A DNA stretch of 64,000 nt, from NCBI RefSeq assembly GCF_020283565.1, contig NC_060060.1, positions 59,753,257-59,817,256 on the forward strand, in the 5' to 3' direction. Source of the stretch: Trifolium pratense (lineage: Eukaryota > Streptophyta > Magnoliopsida > Fabales > Fabaceae). Shown here piece by piece: positions 12,742-24,717 of this stretch. Numbering within the stretch: the first letter of the stretch is position 1; every line of letters begins with the position of its first letter. The translations under genes and the position numbers were made by a program. The notes under the pieces are model-generated. The model was not told the DNA's origin and did no database searches. It saw nothing but the letters and a program-made list of their open reading frames with translations.

Positions 12742-12894
12742 ATGCTTTGTTTGGTCTGAAGGAAAGAAAATGGAAGGAAGAAAAATTACGGAAATTGATG
12801 GTTCACATGAAACATCCATCGATATTAATAATTCACATGAAACATCCATCGATTTCCGTAATTTTCCTTTCTTTCACTCAACCAAATGAACCCT
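12742..12894. mobile_element. fold-back MITE (~150 bp)
   Basis: Left arm TTTGTTTGGTCTGAAGGAAAG...ATTACGGAAATTGATGG pairs with the right arm (complement of CCATCGATTTCCGTAATTTTC...CCAAATGAACCC). The loop contains a tandem repeat of TTCACATGAAACATCCATCG. Confidence 0.7.
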
Positions 12895-12960
12895 AAGTGT
12901 CTTTTAAACTCTTTGTGCAACCTTTGGAAATTGTTTTTAATTTTTTTTTTATAGAAAGAA

Positions 12961-12962
<2 letters not shown>

Positions 12963-13020
<58 letters not shown>
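12963..13020. repeat. (TA)n microsatellite
   Basis: About 29 uninterrupted TA dinucleotides. Confidence 0.95.
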
Positions 13021-13023
<3 letters not shown>

Positions 13024-14007
13024 CCTAGATAGTTTTGTAACCAGTAATCTAACCTTAATTCACGTAAGCCACTTATATCCAATTAAACCACTCAATAATG
13101 CAACATCACTTCTACTTACATCATTGTCATCTCTATACACTTTTTCATATGCCTACATTTATATACCTATAACTTTTCATTATACACTCACTCAACTAAT
13201 AATAATAATTTATACTAAATTATACGCACTAATTAATCTTTTATACTATATATTGAATTATAGTGTCCAATTAAGAATCAAATACACAATGTATGAGTAT
13301 GACCACAAACCATTTTCATAGTGACAGGACATTTCATGGATTACCAACTTATTTTGATAGATGCAATAAAATTCATTGTAATCTTTTCAAAATGTATAAA
13401 CACGTCTTTAATATCTATCTTATATTTACATCACTTTCTTTATTATTATTATTTTGTTGTTGTTGATGTTATTATTATAATTTTCATAATACTTATTGTT
13501 TCAATTTATACGAATGATTTTTCATATTATAATATAAAATATCGCATAACACTCGTGCATCGCATGGATGTGGGACTAGTTGTTTTTAATTCTAATATAA
13601 TGTATTGATAACAACTCTAATTACATGATGAATTTCAATACTTCCTTCATATATATTCCAACATTACGATTTTTCGCTAATTCCAAGAATTATTTATTTC
13701 CAAGACTTTTTTTTTTTATAAATATTTCCAAGACTTTTCAACACTACCTTCCTAACCAATAAAACGAATTAATTACCCAGCTCTGTTTTGACCTTTTCAA
13801 CAAAATACGTATAGAAAATTGTGGCATCATAGCATTAATTAATTATATTTGCAACTTTTTATGCAATTTTTGAAGGTACTTGGTCATTTATGAACTGCTA
13901 ATGCTAGGTGATATCAAGAACATGTTTATTTTGTGATTATAAGTTTAGAACCATTTGTTGATTACTCCGTGTGTAAATGTTGTTGTTATAATGTTGTTCC
14001 GACGATA
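13021..14007. other. intergenic, no gene seen
   Basis: Very AT-rich, with TTATTATTATT runs near 13440. The open frames here are low-complexity and not coding. Confidence 0.4.
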
Positions 14008-14202
14008 TACTCTTTCCGTCCCAAAATTTTAGTCTTTTTAGAGTTTTTCACACAGATTAAAAAATAATAAAGATCAATAAGTTCAGTAATTTTTACCATT
14101 ACTAATGGTATTTAATTGATGTTTTAGTTTTAGTAAGGGTACAAATGGTAAAGTATCATTAATTGTGCATTGATTTTTTAAAAGATCAAAAATTTAGGAC
14201 AA

Positions 14203-15246
14203 GAGGAGTGCTAGGAACACACCCACTAACACACTCATTTCAACACACTACAATCTATTGGGCCACATCACCACCTATTTTTAACTCATTTACTTTCTTT
14301 TTTTTATGGGTCATGCTAACTAGTGCCACCGGGCATTAGTTAAGGATACAAAAAAAGCAATTTTTGCATTGGGAATGACACTTTTTATACTTTACAAACA
14401 TTAACTACACAAGTTTCAATGTAATTTTACTATAATTAGTATCCTTAACTAGTGCCCCGGGGGCACTAGTTAGCATTTTCCTTTTTTTATAAGATTTAAC
14501 TCATTTACTTGTTACCGGTTAATGATAAAGGTGAGAGATTTTAACCTTTTTTTTTATTTATTATTATTATTTTTATTATTATTATTATTATTTGGTTACA
14601 CTCATCACATTCAATATTCACTCTCTCACGGAAACTACTCATCTTCTCCACTCTCCATTGAATTTTTTATTCATCCCTTCATCATCTCTTTGTCTCATTT
14701 GTTTTCTCCCAATTTAATCTCATACCCAGCCATGACGCCGTAATCCAGTTGTCAAATCACAATATAAAAGAAGATGTATCCCTTGATAACAAGGATTCTT
14801 TAATCAATTAAAAAAATTGATAACAATGATTTCATTGTAATATCCATTGATTCAACAAATTTATAACAATAATTCTTCAATCAGCATATTGATAATAACA
14901 ACTTGTCTAAGAGAAAGGGAACCCAAGAATCGATTAAGCTCTTGTGCAAGTTAGACAACGGCGATTGGACGTTGCAACAAAAACGATTGAGTAGAATATA
15001 TATCTTCACCAAGACGAAATCATTGGAGATGGATAGAACGCGGTGGAGAAAAGAACACGGCGAGGACAAAATCGCAGATCTCAAAGAAGGAAGATAGTTT
15101 TTTTTTTGCTTGCAGTAAATGTTATTTTTTTGTTAACCGGTTGTACTGGTTATCAGGTAAGTGTTTTAAAAAAGGTGATGATGTGGCCCATTAGATAGTA
15201 GCGTGTTGAAAGGAGTGTGTTAGTGGGTGTGTCCTTAGCATTACTC
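14203..15246. mobile_element. 1044-bp Mutator-like non-autonomous element (middle level)
   Basis: Terminal inverted repeats of about 70 bp: left GAGGAGTGCTAGGAACACACCC, right the complement of GGGTGTGTCCTTAGCATTACTC. Flanked by a perfect 10-bp direct repeat TTTAGGACAA at 14193-14202 and 15247-15256, which fits Mutator-like elements (9-11 bp). The interior has no transposase frame. Confidence 0.85.
14310..14476. mobile_element. inner MITE (~167 bp) inside the Mutator-like element
   Basis: Inverted ends ATGCTAACTAGTGCCACCGGG and the complement of CCCGGGGGCACTAGTTAGCAT, followed inward by TTAGTTAAGGATAC / GTATCCTTAACTA. Non-coding. Confidence 0.8.
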
Positions 15247-15678
15247 TTTAGGACAAAAACTAAAAATTAAAAGGACTAAAGATTTTGGACGAGAGATATT
15301 ATATTGTATGGTTGAAAATATTTAACTTATGCAGTTGAAGTGTAGGCTTGCTGACAAAATTATACTCAAATTTTATTTATTGTTTTCTATGCAGCAAAAA
15401 TTATTGTCCTCCAACATAATTCACCTGCACAAATGTACAATTTAGTTTTAGATATGCAAATCATTAAATGAAAGAAGTGGTTGATATTTTCTTATACTTT
15501 TTTTTGGGCACAGATATTTTCTTATATTTTATTCTAATAAATATGAGTTAATTTTACCAAAAAAAAATATGAGTTAATTTTACATATAATTCATGAGCTA
15601 CTACCCGTTGACAAACTAATTAACTCCAGATTTTAAGCTACCGGTTGAAAATACTCATCAAAGTATCAAGCTCTCACC

Positions 15679-16022
15679 TTAAATTTTAGGATTAAATGGT
15701 ATTGACAATTTATAAATATTTGTAAAAGACCGATATTTCTTCATCTTGGTGGATCCAAAAATCTCATCGATCTTCTTATTTGGTTTTCCATTAACATTTT
15801 TACATGAGATTCTCTTCTCATTTCCCCTCCTAGCATCATTGTTGTTATTGTAATCGTCGTTGAGCTCCTCCATAAACCCTTGAGCTGCAACCAAAATGTC
15901 GTCACTCTTTGAATTTCATTTTGTGTTTTATCATCTATCATTACATTTAAGAAAGGTTTCATCATTCTACGTTGGCTTGCGCTTTCTGCAATGTATCTTT
16001 TGTTTTGAGTGCGTATTTTCAA
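15679..16022 (-). pseudogene. unidentified repeat-borne reading frame, copy B (inverted)
   Basis: Minus-strand counterpart of 11440-11721, sharing SDDILVA, an acidic and Asn-rich run, RRGNEKRISCKNVNGKPNKK and TKMKKYRSF with frame-disrupting differences. No complete gene. Confidence 0.4.
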
Positions 16023-16029
16023 TAGAAAG

Positions 16030-16100
16030 CATTTATATTTATTAGTAGTCAGAGAAGATTCTACCGGATAATACTAGTAGAATCTTCTCCTAGTAGAAGC
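16030..16100. repeat. short inverted repeat AGAGAAGATTCTAC / GTAGAATCTTCTCC
   Basis: Perfect 13-base arms around CGGATAATACTA, able to form a hairpin. Confidence 0.7.
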
Positions 16101-16485
16101 ATTTAAATTGTAAAATTGAGTGGAGAGGGAGCATTGTGCATCTGCACCATTAAAAGAGCATCTTTTTTTTTTTGAAATTTAAATGAATCAATACAAACAT
16201 ATGGATGATTGTGTATGATATGAATCAACCCATCACTTGAGGACAAATGGATGATTGTGTATGATATGAAATTTTTATTAGCACAGAGATACAAACATAT
16301 TGTTCTACTGACCAACAATGGGTACTCTGAAACATTATTTAGAGTGTGCACCAAAATATGCAGAGACTCCCAGGATATGTGAACGAAAATCATTTCATGT
16401 GGGATATATTTGAAGTCAAACTGTCCAATGCCTCTTACTAGTCCAATGTGGAAAAAATATTGTCTGCAAACTGCATTAACTTGGC

Positions 16486-16488
<3 letters not shown>

Positions 16489-16561
<73 letters not shown>
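16489..16561. repeat. (AT)n microsatellite
   Basis: About 36 AT dinucleotides. It creates long Ile-Tyr open frames on both strands that are not genes. Confidence 0.95.
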
Positions 16562-16563
<2 letters not shown>

Positions 16564-17002
16564 CTGGATGGCTACATATAACGATCTCAGTCATGCTCAC
16601 GGTGTTATTGTAATTGGAAATTCTGTCACACCTTAACAGGAGAAGGTTATAGACTTTGAGACAGACAGTGAATCAGTGATTGTAAAAGAAACAATAGATC
16701 TAGTACATGATTATTTAAACAATAGATCTAGAAGTAGCCTGGTCGTTAAAAATTCACCCCTTGAGGTGAATAACTGGTGATTTTGAGTTCGAACAAAAGA
16801 AGGTTGAAGATGACTATGCGACATTTTGCAAAAGAAATGATGAAAATAACAAACAAAAATATAAGACAAGAGAAGAAGAGAGGATGGGTGAGTGAGTGAA
16901 TGAGGAGAAGAAGAGAAGATGAGCTAGTGAAAAATGAAACAAAAGGTTTCAATTTATAAAACTCTAGGGTGGGTGAGTCTGATGATGTTTTCTCTCCCCA
17001 CC

Positions 17003-17222
17003 CCCCGTGTTTCTTTTATCCCCCCTGAGTTTCCAATTTTGCCCTTGAAAAAACTTCGGTTCGTAGAAACCGAAGTTTTTTTTTGCCTTGAAAATAAATT
17101 TCGGTTTCTAAAAACCGAAATTTACTCTGAATTTGCACTAGAAAAAATTCGGTTTCTGCGAACCGAATTTTTCACAAGGGCAAAATTGGAATATTGGGGG
17201 GTATAAAAGAAATACGGGGGGC
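17003..17222. mobile_element. inverted-repeat element holding three TTCGGTT hairpins
   Basis: Outer inverted arms: CCGTGTTTCTTTTATCCCCCC...CCAATTTTGCCCTT on the left and the complement of AAGGGCAAAATTGGAATATT...AAAAGAAATACGGGG on the right. Inside are three successive palindromes built on the same core: AACTTCGGTTC..GAAACCGAAGTT (17059-17084), AATTTCGGTTTC..AAACCGAAATT (17096-17122) and ATTCGGTTTC..GAACCGAAT (17147-17170). Confidence 0.75.
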
Positions 17223-18592
17223 CCGAAGAGAAAATATCGAGTCTGATTGGTCGAGGATATAACACTTCCACTCCTATGTCCATAGAAAATTGCATAAAAA
17301 AATAATAAATAAAAATTGGGCCAAATATGGGGGTTATGAATTGATGGAAAGCTTTCCTCAACTAAAAGGATAGGCATTGAATCTTTCCCCATGTTGTTGA
17401 CCTCACCATATTACTCCAGGTTTGGCTTTTCTCCACCCGTGTTTGCTCACAAAACCTCCTTTTCTATGCTTACCTTACCAAAACCTAATTTACGGTTACT
17501 GTATTTTGCCAGTTTTCACTTTTCAGCAACGCATGAGACAAAAGAACAATCATCTATTACGGGATCAATTACGGTTACGTCCATGAACACGTCACAGATG
17601 TTACTATAAGTCTATAACTAGCAAACAAACCCAAAATAGACAATATCAATAACGTATTCACTAGTTCAGTTATGTCATCACCACCAAACCAAAACACCCA
17701 CTACAAGCTAGTAGCTATCATCTTCCGTTTTTGGATTCCATTTAAATCTGAACTAAAAAATCCCAAGTTTTTTTTTTTATTTTGCTGAGAAAACAAGAAA
17801 CCAAAGCTTTTGTTAAAAAAAAAAAAAAAAAGTCAAAGTTAATAAGCACGTTTCAATGAAATTCGAACAACTTGGTTCCAACTTCAAAGAACAAAACTTA
17901 TATGCATTATTTTGGATGTCTTTCACATGGTTCTTAACATCCATGTTTTTTTAAAATCCATAATTTTCTCAATGTTGTAATTACAAAAAAGTTTAATTTT
18001 AAGTTAAGAAGCACACTTTGTCAAAAAAAAAAAAAAAAAAATTAAGAAGCACACGAAAAACACCTGAAGAAATACACCTATGTACCGCTTCATGTGTTTA
18101 AGCAATTGAAATAAGAAAAAGAAAACAATTCCAGCTTCATTTGTGATTAAAAATATCTTGTTAAATAAGGTGATACGAAGCATATGATAGCGCCATTGCA
18201 ACTGACCATACAGCAGTTGGCGCAGCTGAGGAATCGGGATTTGTTGGAAACCGTTTGATTGAAACTTAAAAGGAGAAGCTTATGCATCATTTAGGAAAAA
18301 CTTTTGATAACTTGATCTGTAAATTAATAGACCAAGAAAACAATCCAATGTAGGCAACAAGTGCTCCCATGCACTTGCTGAAAATACCAAAAAATTACCA
18401 AAGAAGCTCTCCTAGTACAACATTTACAGTCTAGAAAGCTTCTCCCAAAATGAAAATTCTAATTTTTGGCAACACCGATCAATGTAGAGATATATGTATG
18501 TAAAACCAATCAGCGCATGGAACAAACTGCCCCAGGCAACAAAATTAATGAAGCTATTCATTAGACTAACCGGCTTTAGGTACAACCATCAC
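17223..18592. other. intergenic plus 3' flank of the KH gene
   Basis: A 72-codon plus-strand frame at 17391-17609 starts MLLTSPYYSRFGF and could be a captured 5' exon, but nothing supports it. Poly-A tracts occur at 17815 and 18020. 18300-18592 is probably the 3' untranslated region of the KH gene on the minus strand. Confidence 0.35.
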
Positions 18593-21500
18593 TTACGGAC
18601 CATCTTCTTGGGCTGCAAAAAAATTAATGTCATGTCAATTTACGAGAAGAACAAGGCTGCTTAAGAAGTGAAACTTATGCATACATAAAAATAGACATAG
18701 ACACACCCAAGTCCCAACACTTATTCAGAGGTGACTTACTGCTCAGAATAAATCCCTGGAGCAAGCTTTGCGCTCGCTCCGCCTGCTCTTGAGCACCAGA
18801 TATCTGAATAATCTTTTCTTTCTCATCTGGTTGATCCTCTAGCAGCTTTACATTGGCTCCCGATAACTGTTTCCATCAAAATATATCACTTTCTATTAAA
18901 ATTTAAAATACTACTATGATGACATGATTTCCATAATCTAAATACGTGAAAAAATTTATTAGGAAATTATTACTTATTACGGGATTTGTTTTCACCGTTG
19001 AAGCAAAACAAGAAATAATGCAATGATAAAGATACTATTGGGTAGTACAGCAATATAAAGAACTCATTAAACAGTGAAAAAAACACGCCCTGTTATCCTT
19101 GTTTCAATGTCATATGATACGGAAGGTACAATATAAAACCAATCATATGATATTTTAAGGTCATCACTACTTGGTATAAAAATGTCTGTTTAATACTTTC
19201 CAATTCAAATATTAGATTAGGGAAAGAAAGATCTGATCGCACACACCTCACTTATCTGGGCAAGCTTGCTTTTGGATTTTGCTAAAAGCTTTGGAACAGC
19301 ATACTCTGGTATGACAACTTCAAGTATACTCCTTGTGACAAGAGACACAGTCCTAACCACGACAAAAAAGTGAGGGGTTAACCCATTAGTGATGGGGAAG
19401 AGAACTAGATACGGCAAATGGCAAGTCACTTCAGACTAAATATCAAACATTCTATCATAAAATAAGGTAGGAAGAGATTACCTATTTAAACCACTAGGCA
19501 AATCATCACTACGGCCACTTTCTTTCTGCTTTCCCATCTCAGTGCTAGGTCCTCCGGATTCCTTTCGAAAAGAAAGAAAGAAACATAGATAAAGATGGGT
19601 AATTTTTCCTTCAAATGAAAAACAAATATCTATAAAGTGGCCGGTCCGAGAAAAGAAACATAAATAAAGATGGGTAATTTTGAAATCACGCTAAACGGAG
19701 AAGAAGAAAAAGCTGCTCAGGCAAGACAAGAAATACATACTGAAAACAATAAATCTATCAAATGCCAGTCACATAAATAACATAAATAAAGATCGGTAAA
19801 TTTGAAAATAGACCTGGCAAAAGAGTACCTTGGTAGTGGCAGTTTCAGTAACTGTAGCCATACTATTAGAAGAAGATGCCTCTACACCAGGTAAGGGGGT
19901 GGATGGAGGTATTGTGTCCCTTTGCAATAAATCCCTATAGATATAACTTCTTAATCTTGAAGTCACTTCGAGTACAGCATCTCGGGCTGCTTTTATCTCT
20001 CCCACAATCTGTAAAGGCAATATGGATGAGATTGAGAAATGAACAAAAGCATAATTTCAATACTATGTCTTTTCTCTCATCTTGTGGAATAGGATTTTGG
20101 ATCCTCTCTAAACAGTTCATTGGAAATTTTCTAATAGCAAAAGCCAAAGAAAACTATACAATATTTGGTTTTCTATAATTAATGACAAGGCAATTCGATA
20201 TGCTTTTAAGAATAAGATCTATTCTCATCATAAAGTTCAACATTTACCATTCATTCAGACTACATTATACCAAATGAATCTAATAGAATACTTCAGCAAG
20301 TTGAAGGTCAGATGACAAACCTGAACCAGTTCATCAGTTTTTGCAACGCAGGGCGGTAGTTCTTCTCTAGGCAATATTTGAATACTCGCACCAGCCAACC
20401 TCGCTATTTCTGATAGTGATGCATTTTCCCCATCTAAGCATTCAATGTCGCTAGAAGGGACTACAAGCCTGGTGGTAATTATATTATCCTTATCTAGATC
20501 AACAATGTGACTCTGTATATGTAACAGAGCTTCCTGAGCTGGGAACATGTTATGATTGGGACCCTTAATTACACAATACACAATACTAAGAGTTAGAACC
20601 TTGAGCATATAAAATTTATTACATTTAAATCTATGTGAAAAACATGTTGATCTGCATTTAGAAGAGTTTTTTTCCCTAGAACTAATTTGCACTAGTTATG
20701 CACACTACACTACAGACAGTGGCAGAGAGAACAAGAGAATGAAAGTACCTCCTCTGAAGTAATGATAACTATCTGTTCATCCGAACCGGCAACAGGATCA
20801 GCAACCTTAACATTTACGCCAACTGTATTTAGAAGGATATCCATAATACCATCTGATTCTCCAACAATACGATCAACTCTATCAACAGGACAGAGCACAC
20901 GAAAAACAAGGTCCTCATAAAAGAGTTGCCCGTCATCAGCAACAGGAGCAGCCCCTTGATCCATTGCATAAGCTAAAGAGGCATGATTATTGCTTCTGGA
21001 ATTGTTATTAGCTACCCGTGATCCAAAACCAGCCCTCTCCACAGATGATCTACGTGAACCACTAGTCACATGAGGAATATAATCATCATCAGGAGGGAAA
21101 AAACGCTCAGGCGAATGCCCACGTCCATGGAAATGACCACCACGTTCACCGCTACGATCACGATGCTGGCTCTCTCTCAACCGGGAAGATATGACTATAA
21201 AAGCATTCTTTACCGCATTTATATCACCCGTAACCTGCACACAATTAATAGTCTTCAGTTTAAATAAAATTGCAAGTAAAAAAAAAATCTGATTAGATCT
21301 TAAGAATGGCCTTCATATTTTCATTATCTCAATTTAATAAAGTAGCTTCAAATCAAATGTCTTATCATAACCAGTTATGACTCAGTACGTTATTTCATTA
21401 GTTTATGATAATGAAACACAAACTTGAAACGTGAAAATGCCATTAATATAACTTCAGTTAGTTCAGCAATTTTGGGTATGTATATATAAATAGTCCTCAA

Positions 21501-22267
21501 AATCTTCATTGTCCATAAAAAAATGAAGGGTTTTTGTTTTGATCATGCATGCACAATTTAAGATTGTTTTGTGGTGGCACCTGAACAATCTCTTCAGACA
21601 TAGCAACACAGCGAGGTAGAGTGTGATCTCTAGGTAGAATCCTAATTTGTGTCTTCGTTTCATGCCTCATTTGTTCAATTATTTTTCCACCTTTCCCTAA
21701 CAAACACCCAACGTGCATTTTCGAAACTACCAACCTACTAGACACGCGCTTCCCACCACCACCTCTTCCACCGCCGCCGTACTCATCCTCCTCCTCTCCA
21801 ACACCAAACCCCGGATCGCTCTCCAAAATCCTCTCATGAATCAGCAGCAAAGCTTCCTGAGCCGGCGAAAACGCCGGCATTCTTCCCTCCGGATCCCGCC
21901 GGCGCGTGTCAGAAATCTCAATAATACGCTCTTCATCTCCACCCACCGGCTCATGCACGTTGATCCACGCGCCGGTATGTTGCCTTATCGACTTAATAAT
22001 ATTCCCGGACTTCCCAATCACACCACCAGCTTTCAAGTCATGACACAGAATACGGTAACTAGTCGTAACCGTTAACGGCGAGTCTTGCGTCTTAAAATGC
22101 CGACCACCACCACCACCACCGCCGCCGCCACCACCTCCGGCGCCGCGATGACGGTGAGAGTTCTCTCTACTGTAATGGTGATTATAGCGTGGTCTTGTTC
22201 TAGCCATAGTTTCGGAATCATAATCCTGGTCATAGTAGTAACTCCGTTTAGATCTAGACCTTTCCAT
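18593..22267 (-). CDS. RCF3: RCF3/HOS5/SHI1-type five-KH-domain RNA-binding protein
   Basis: Eight coding exons, all in phase: 21581-22267, 20749-21234, 20321-20563, 19829-20008, 19482-19561, 19247-19352, 18740-18866, 18593-18612. They total 1929 nt, 642 aa. The N-terminus MERSRSKRSYYYDQDYDSE, the poly-Gly tract (residues ~44-55) and the end FILS-TQEDGP are diagnostic of Arabidopsis RCF3 (At5g53060, recalled). KH1 at ~68-150 has GKSG (85-88); KH2 at ~176-250 has GKGG (191-194). KH3 (~335-405), KH4 (~420-495) and KH5 (~562-637) have a degenerate GxxG loop (GESD, GENA, AKSK). The family is nuclear and works with CPL1/FRY2 and splicing factors in pre-mRNA processing and stress-responsive transcription; that role is established for Arabidopsis and inferred here. 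The last exon is only 20 nt. Confidence 0.95.
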
Positions 22268-22600
22268 CGAAATCCGATTCGTTTTTTCAAAGTAGAAATT
22301 GGAAAGTTCAATTTGAGGGTTTTTGAGATGAAAATTTGTTCTAACACAGTGTCAATAATCAAATCCAATTCAATCCAATCCTTGCATTGGTGTAATGGGA
22401 AGTGAAATTAACAAAATCTTCAAAATTTGAGATCAAAATTATAGAGAAATGAGTGAAGAGTTCATCTTCAATTGTGCAAAGTACAAACCCTAGATACGAT
22501 TTTCTGACTTCAGAGGCTGCAATGTTACTGCTTTATATTTGCGTTACTGTGTTAAGAATTATTACAGTGTGTTCATTTCTTCGGTGGAGTGTAATCACTT
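22268..22600 (-). promoter_or_regulatory. 5' untranslated region and promoter area of the KH gene
   Basis: No ATG in frame lies directly upstream of the start at 22267. The sequence is AT-rich with no convincing TATA box assignable. The transcription start cannot be placed from sequence alone. Confidence 0.4.
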
Positions 22601-22725
22601 CATACATTTTTAGCCGTTGATATATTACATCTTTAATCAACGGTTATATATGAGTGCAGATTTTTCAAGTTTTGAAAATTGCAATGAAATCCCACTCTGT
22701 TCTGTTGATTGTTTGAGGCTAGGAA

Positions 22726-22890
22726 GCACCGACACTCCTCAAATTATGCGTGTCTGTGTCGGATACGTGTCCGTGTTCGTGTCTGACACTTATGATTACA
22801 CTAAATTATATTATTTTTTTAAGTTTTTATCAATGTTAATGTGTCTGTGTCGTGTCCGGTGTCCGTGTCTGTGCCCGTATTTCATAGGTT
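22726..22890. repeat. dispersed GTGTC-rich repeat, copy 2
   Basis: GGAAGCACCGACACTCCTCA ... CACTTATGATTACACTAAAT ... GTGTCCGTGTCTGTGCCCGT ... TTTCATAGG; same layout as 5006-5145. Confidence 0.75.
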
Positions 22891-24159
22891 TGAGGTGTAG
22901 TTGGAAAAGAAATAAGGGAATGGTTTGTAATTTATGAAATGTTGAAGGATCTTATAGTAATAATGAATGTGTGTGTGTGTGTTAAGAACTGGTGCTTGAT
23001 GCAGCTTAGTGTTAGCCTTAAAAAATGGGTATTTTAGTCATTTCGATATCACTGCCACTCAACTCAATAGTCAAGGTTCAAACTTTGCCAGCTATGGAGT
23101 GGTACAATTACAACACAAATTGTTTGATTTAATTAATAAAAAGAGTGGAAATTTTCTCACACAAATACTGTGGATTTCATGCCTTAAAAGAAGCAATATT
23201 TACATCTAATAAGTCATTAATTTGAAATCGGATGATTTGTATAATACATATTAAAATTAATTTTTTAACGATATTTATCGTTAATTTAAATTAAACGATT
23301 CAAATTTAAAATTATAGTTAAGTTATTGCATCAAATTTATTTTCTGTAATGTAAAATATTTTGAAGCTATAAATATTTTTGGAGATGGCTTTTGGCTATG
23401 AATCTTATGCATTTTTGTTTATCAAAGAGAGACTTTTGTGAAGATTGATAATTGTTTTTAAATTCAATTATGAAATGAACTTTGGCTAATAAACTATGGG
23501 TATTATTGTTTGAGAAACTTTTCAAATGACTCTTTCAATAATTTAAAGGTCAGAAATGTTTGGCTCCTCAATGGCCAATGACAATGCATGAAAAACCTTT
23601 ATCTAATGCATTTTATTTTTTATCTCTTGATGAAGCCAATTACATCCTCGTACGTTGTTCCTTTAATTCATTCTTATGCTCTTGTGTTTATTCATATCCT
23701 TATAGCAAAGACAGGTTTGACATGCTATGATGAAGCATTTGGAGACCTCGAAACAAACTTATTTGGGATAAAAATAAAATTCATGCTAAATGGGTTATTA
23801 AGACTATAAAAATAGTAATATTCTCTTAACGTTCATGCTAATATGTGTCATTTTAAGAGTATAAAAATAGTAATATTTTCTTAAAATTTGTGCATTCAAT
23901 AAAACATTATTTTATTTAGATTCTTAATATGTGCTCTAAAGGCACATGTTAGCTTTTTCAAAAAAAATAAATTATACTTATTGTTAATTTGTTATCCGTC
24001 TTTTTCTTCTCCTCCAATACTACTTTATGTGATTTACTTTGTGTGATTGGATTCAAGCCAACACCTCGTCTAATAATTTGAATGTGCAAGTTCACCCTAC
24101 TAGTTTCTATTTCTATAAGTGTAATATCGATGCATCATTTTAAAACTACATGCACGATA
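22891..24159. other. intergenic, no gene seen
   Basis: Contains (GT)n at about 22970-22982 and a repeated GAGTATAAAAATAGTAATATTTTCTTAA word near 23810 and 23860. No coding exon recognised. Confidence 0.4.
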
Positions 24160-24164
24160 ATCCA

Positions 24165-24350
24165 TGTTGGGTCTTGAGGGAGTCCGGGGGATCATCACAT
24201 CGAGCCTTGAACAACTTCACAAGTGAGTTGGACACCACACTTTAACCCAAAACCTTAAGGTGTTAGGTTTATGGGTCTCTGGCTTATAAACCATTCAACA
24301 TTCACTATTTCATCCAATGTAGGACTCAACTCACACTTGAAATACCAACA
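24165..24350 (-). repeat. TRIM long terminal repeat, distal copy
   Basis: Nearly identical to 24532-24717. The differences are scattered substitutions only (for example GAGGGAGTCCGGGG against GAGGGGGTCCGAGG), which points to a fairly recent insertion. Confidence 0.95.
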
Positions 24351-24531
24351 TATCTCCCCATCAAGTGCGAGTCCATCCGTTATTTTATGGGTATGCTCCC
24401 CCTCCAACAGAAGCTTTTTCATCCACTTGTACCCTCGTTGCTTGGTCTCAACGGGACACCCCACATGAACACCTCGTTCGGAAGACTTTCGACACAAAGA
24501 GCCGGATTAACAACCATCGGCTCTGAACCAC

Positions 24532-24717
24532 TGTTGGGTCTTGAGGGGGTCCGAGGGATCATCACATCGGGCCTTGAATAACTTCACAAGTGAGTTGGAC
24601 ACCACACTTTAACCCAAAACCTTAAGGTGTTAGGTTTATAGGTCTCTCACTTATAAACCATTCAACATTCACTATTTCATCCGATGTGAGACTCAACACA
24701 CACTTGAAATACCAACA
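24532..24717 (-). repeat. TRIM long terminal repeat, proximal copy
   Basis: Same length and ends as 24165-24350. The primer-binding site lies immediately on its inner (low-coordinate) side on the minus strand. Confidence 0.95.

Larger units (their letters stand above)
14010..15296. mobile_element. Stowaway-like MITE split by later insertions (outer level of a nest)
   Basis: The left end CTCTTTCCGTCCCAAAATTTTAGT (14010) matches the inverted right end ACTAAAGATTTTGGACGAGAGA (to 15296), each flanked by TA (14008-14009, 15297-15298). The two halves of a short Stowaway-like element are separated by the 1044-bp element at 14203-15246. Confidence 0.75.
24165..24717 (-). mobile_element. intact TRIM (miniature LTR retrotransposon, 553 bp)
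   Basis: Two 186-bp direct repeats (24165-24350 and 24532-24717) begin TGTTGGGTCTTGAGGG and end CTTGAAATACCAACA, so they have TG...CA ends. The element is flanked by a perfect 5-bp target duplication ATCCA (24160-24164 and 24718-24722). On the minus strand the upstream LTR is followed after one base by TGGTTCAGAGCC (24519-24530), close to the initiator-tRNA primer-binding site TGGTATCAGAGCC, and the far end has a purine run TGATGGGGAGATA just before the other LTR, acting as polypurine tract. The 181-bp interior has no gag or pol. This fits the plant TRIM class. Confidence 0.95.

Noticed and set aside
12825..13082. Minus-strand open frame over the 13-kb (TA)n tract
   Set aside because: Low-complexity artefact of the microsatellite and the neighbouring fold-back element.
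16103..16636. Long open frames on both strands with Ile-Tyr runs
   Set aside because: They are created by the (AT)n microsatellite and have no other protein-like content.
17391..17609. 72-codon plus-strand frame starting MLLTSPYYSRFGF
   Set aside because: Might be a transit-peptide exon, but no downstream exon, homology or splice support could be seen.
22085..22405. Plus-strand frame with Thr/Ala-rich start opposite the KH gene
   Set aside because: It is the antisense shadow of the Gly-rich first exon of RCF3.
23009..23809. Small plus-strand frames between the KH gene and the TRIM
   Set aside because: AT-rich and low-information, with no splice signals linking them and no recognised motif.
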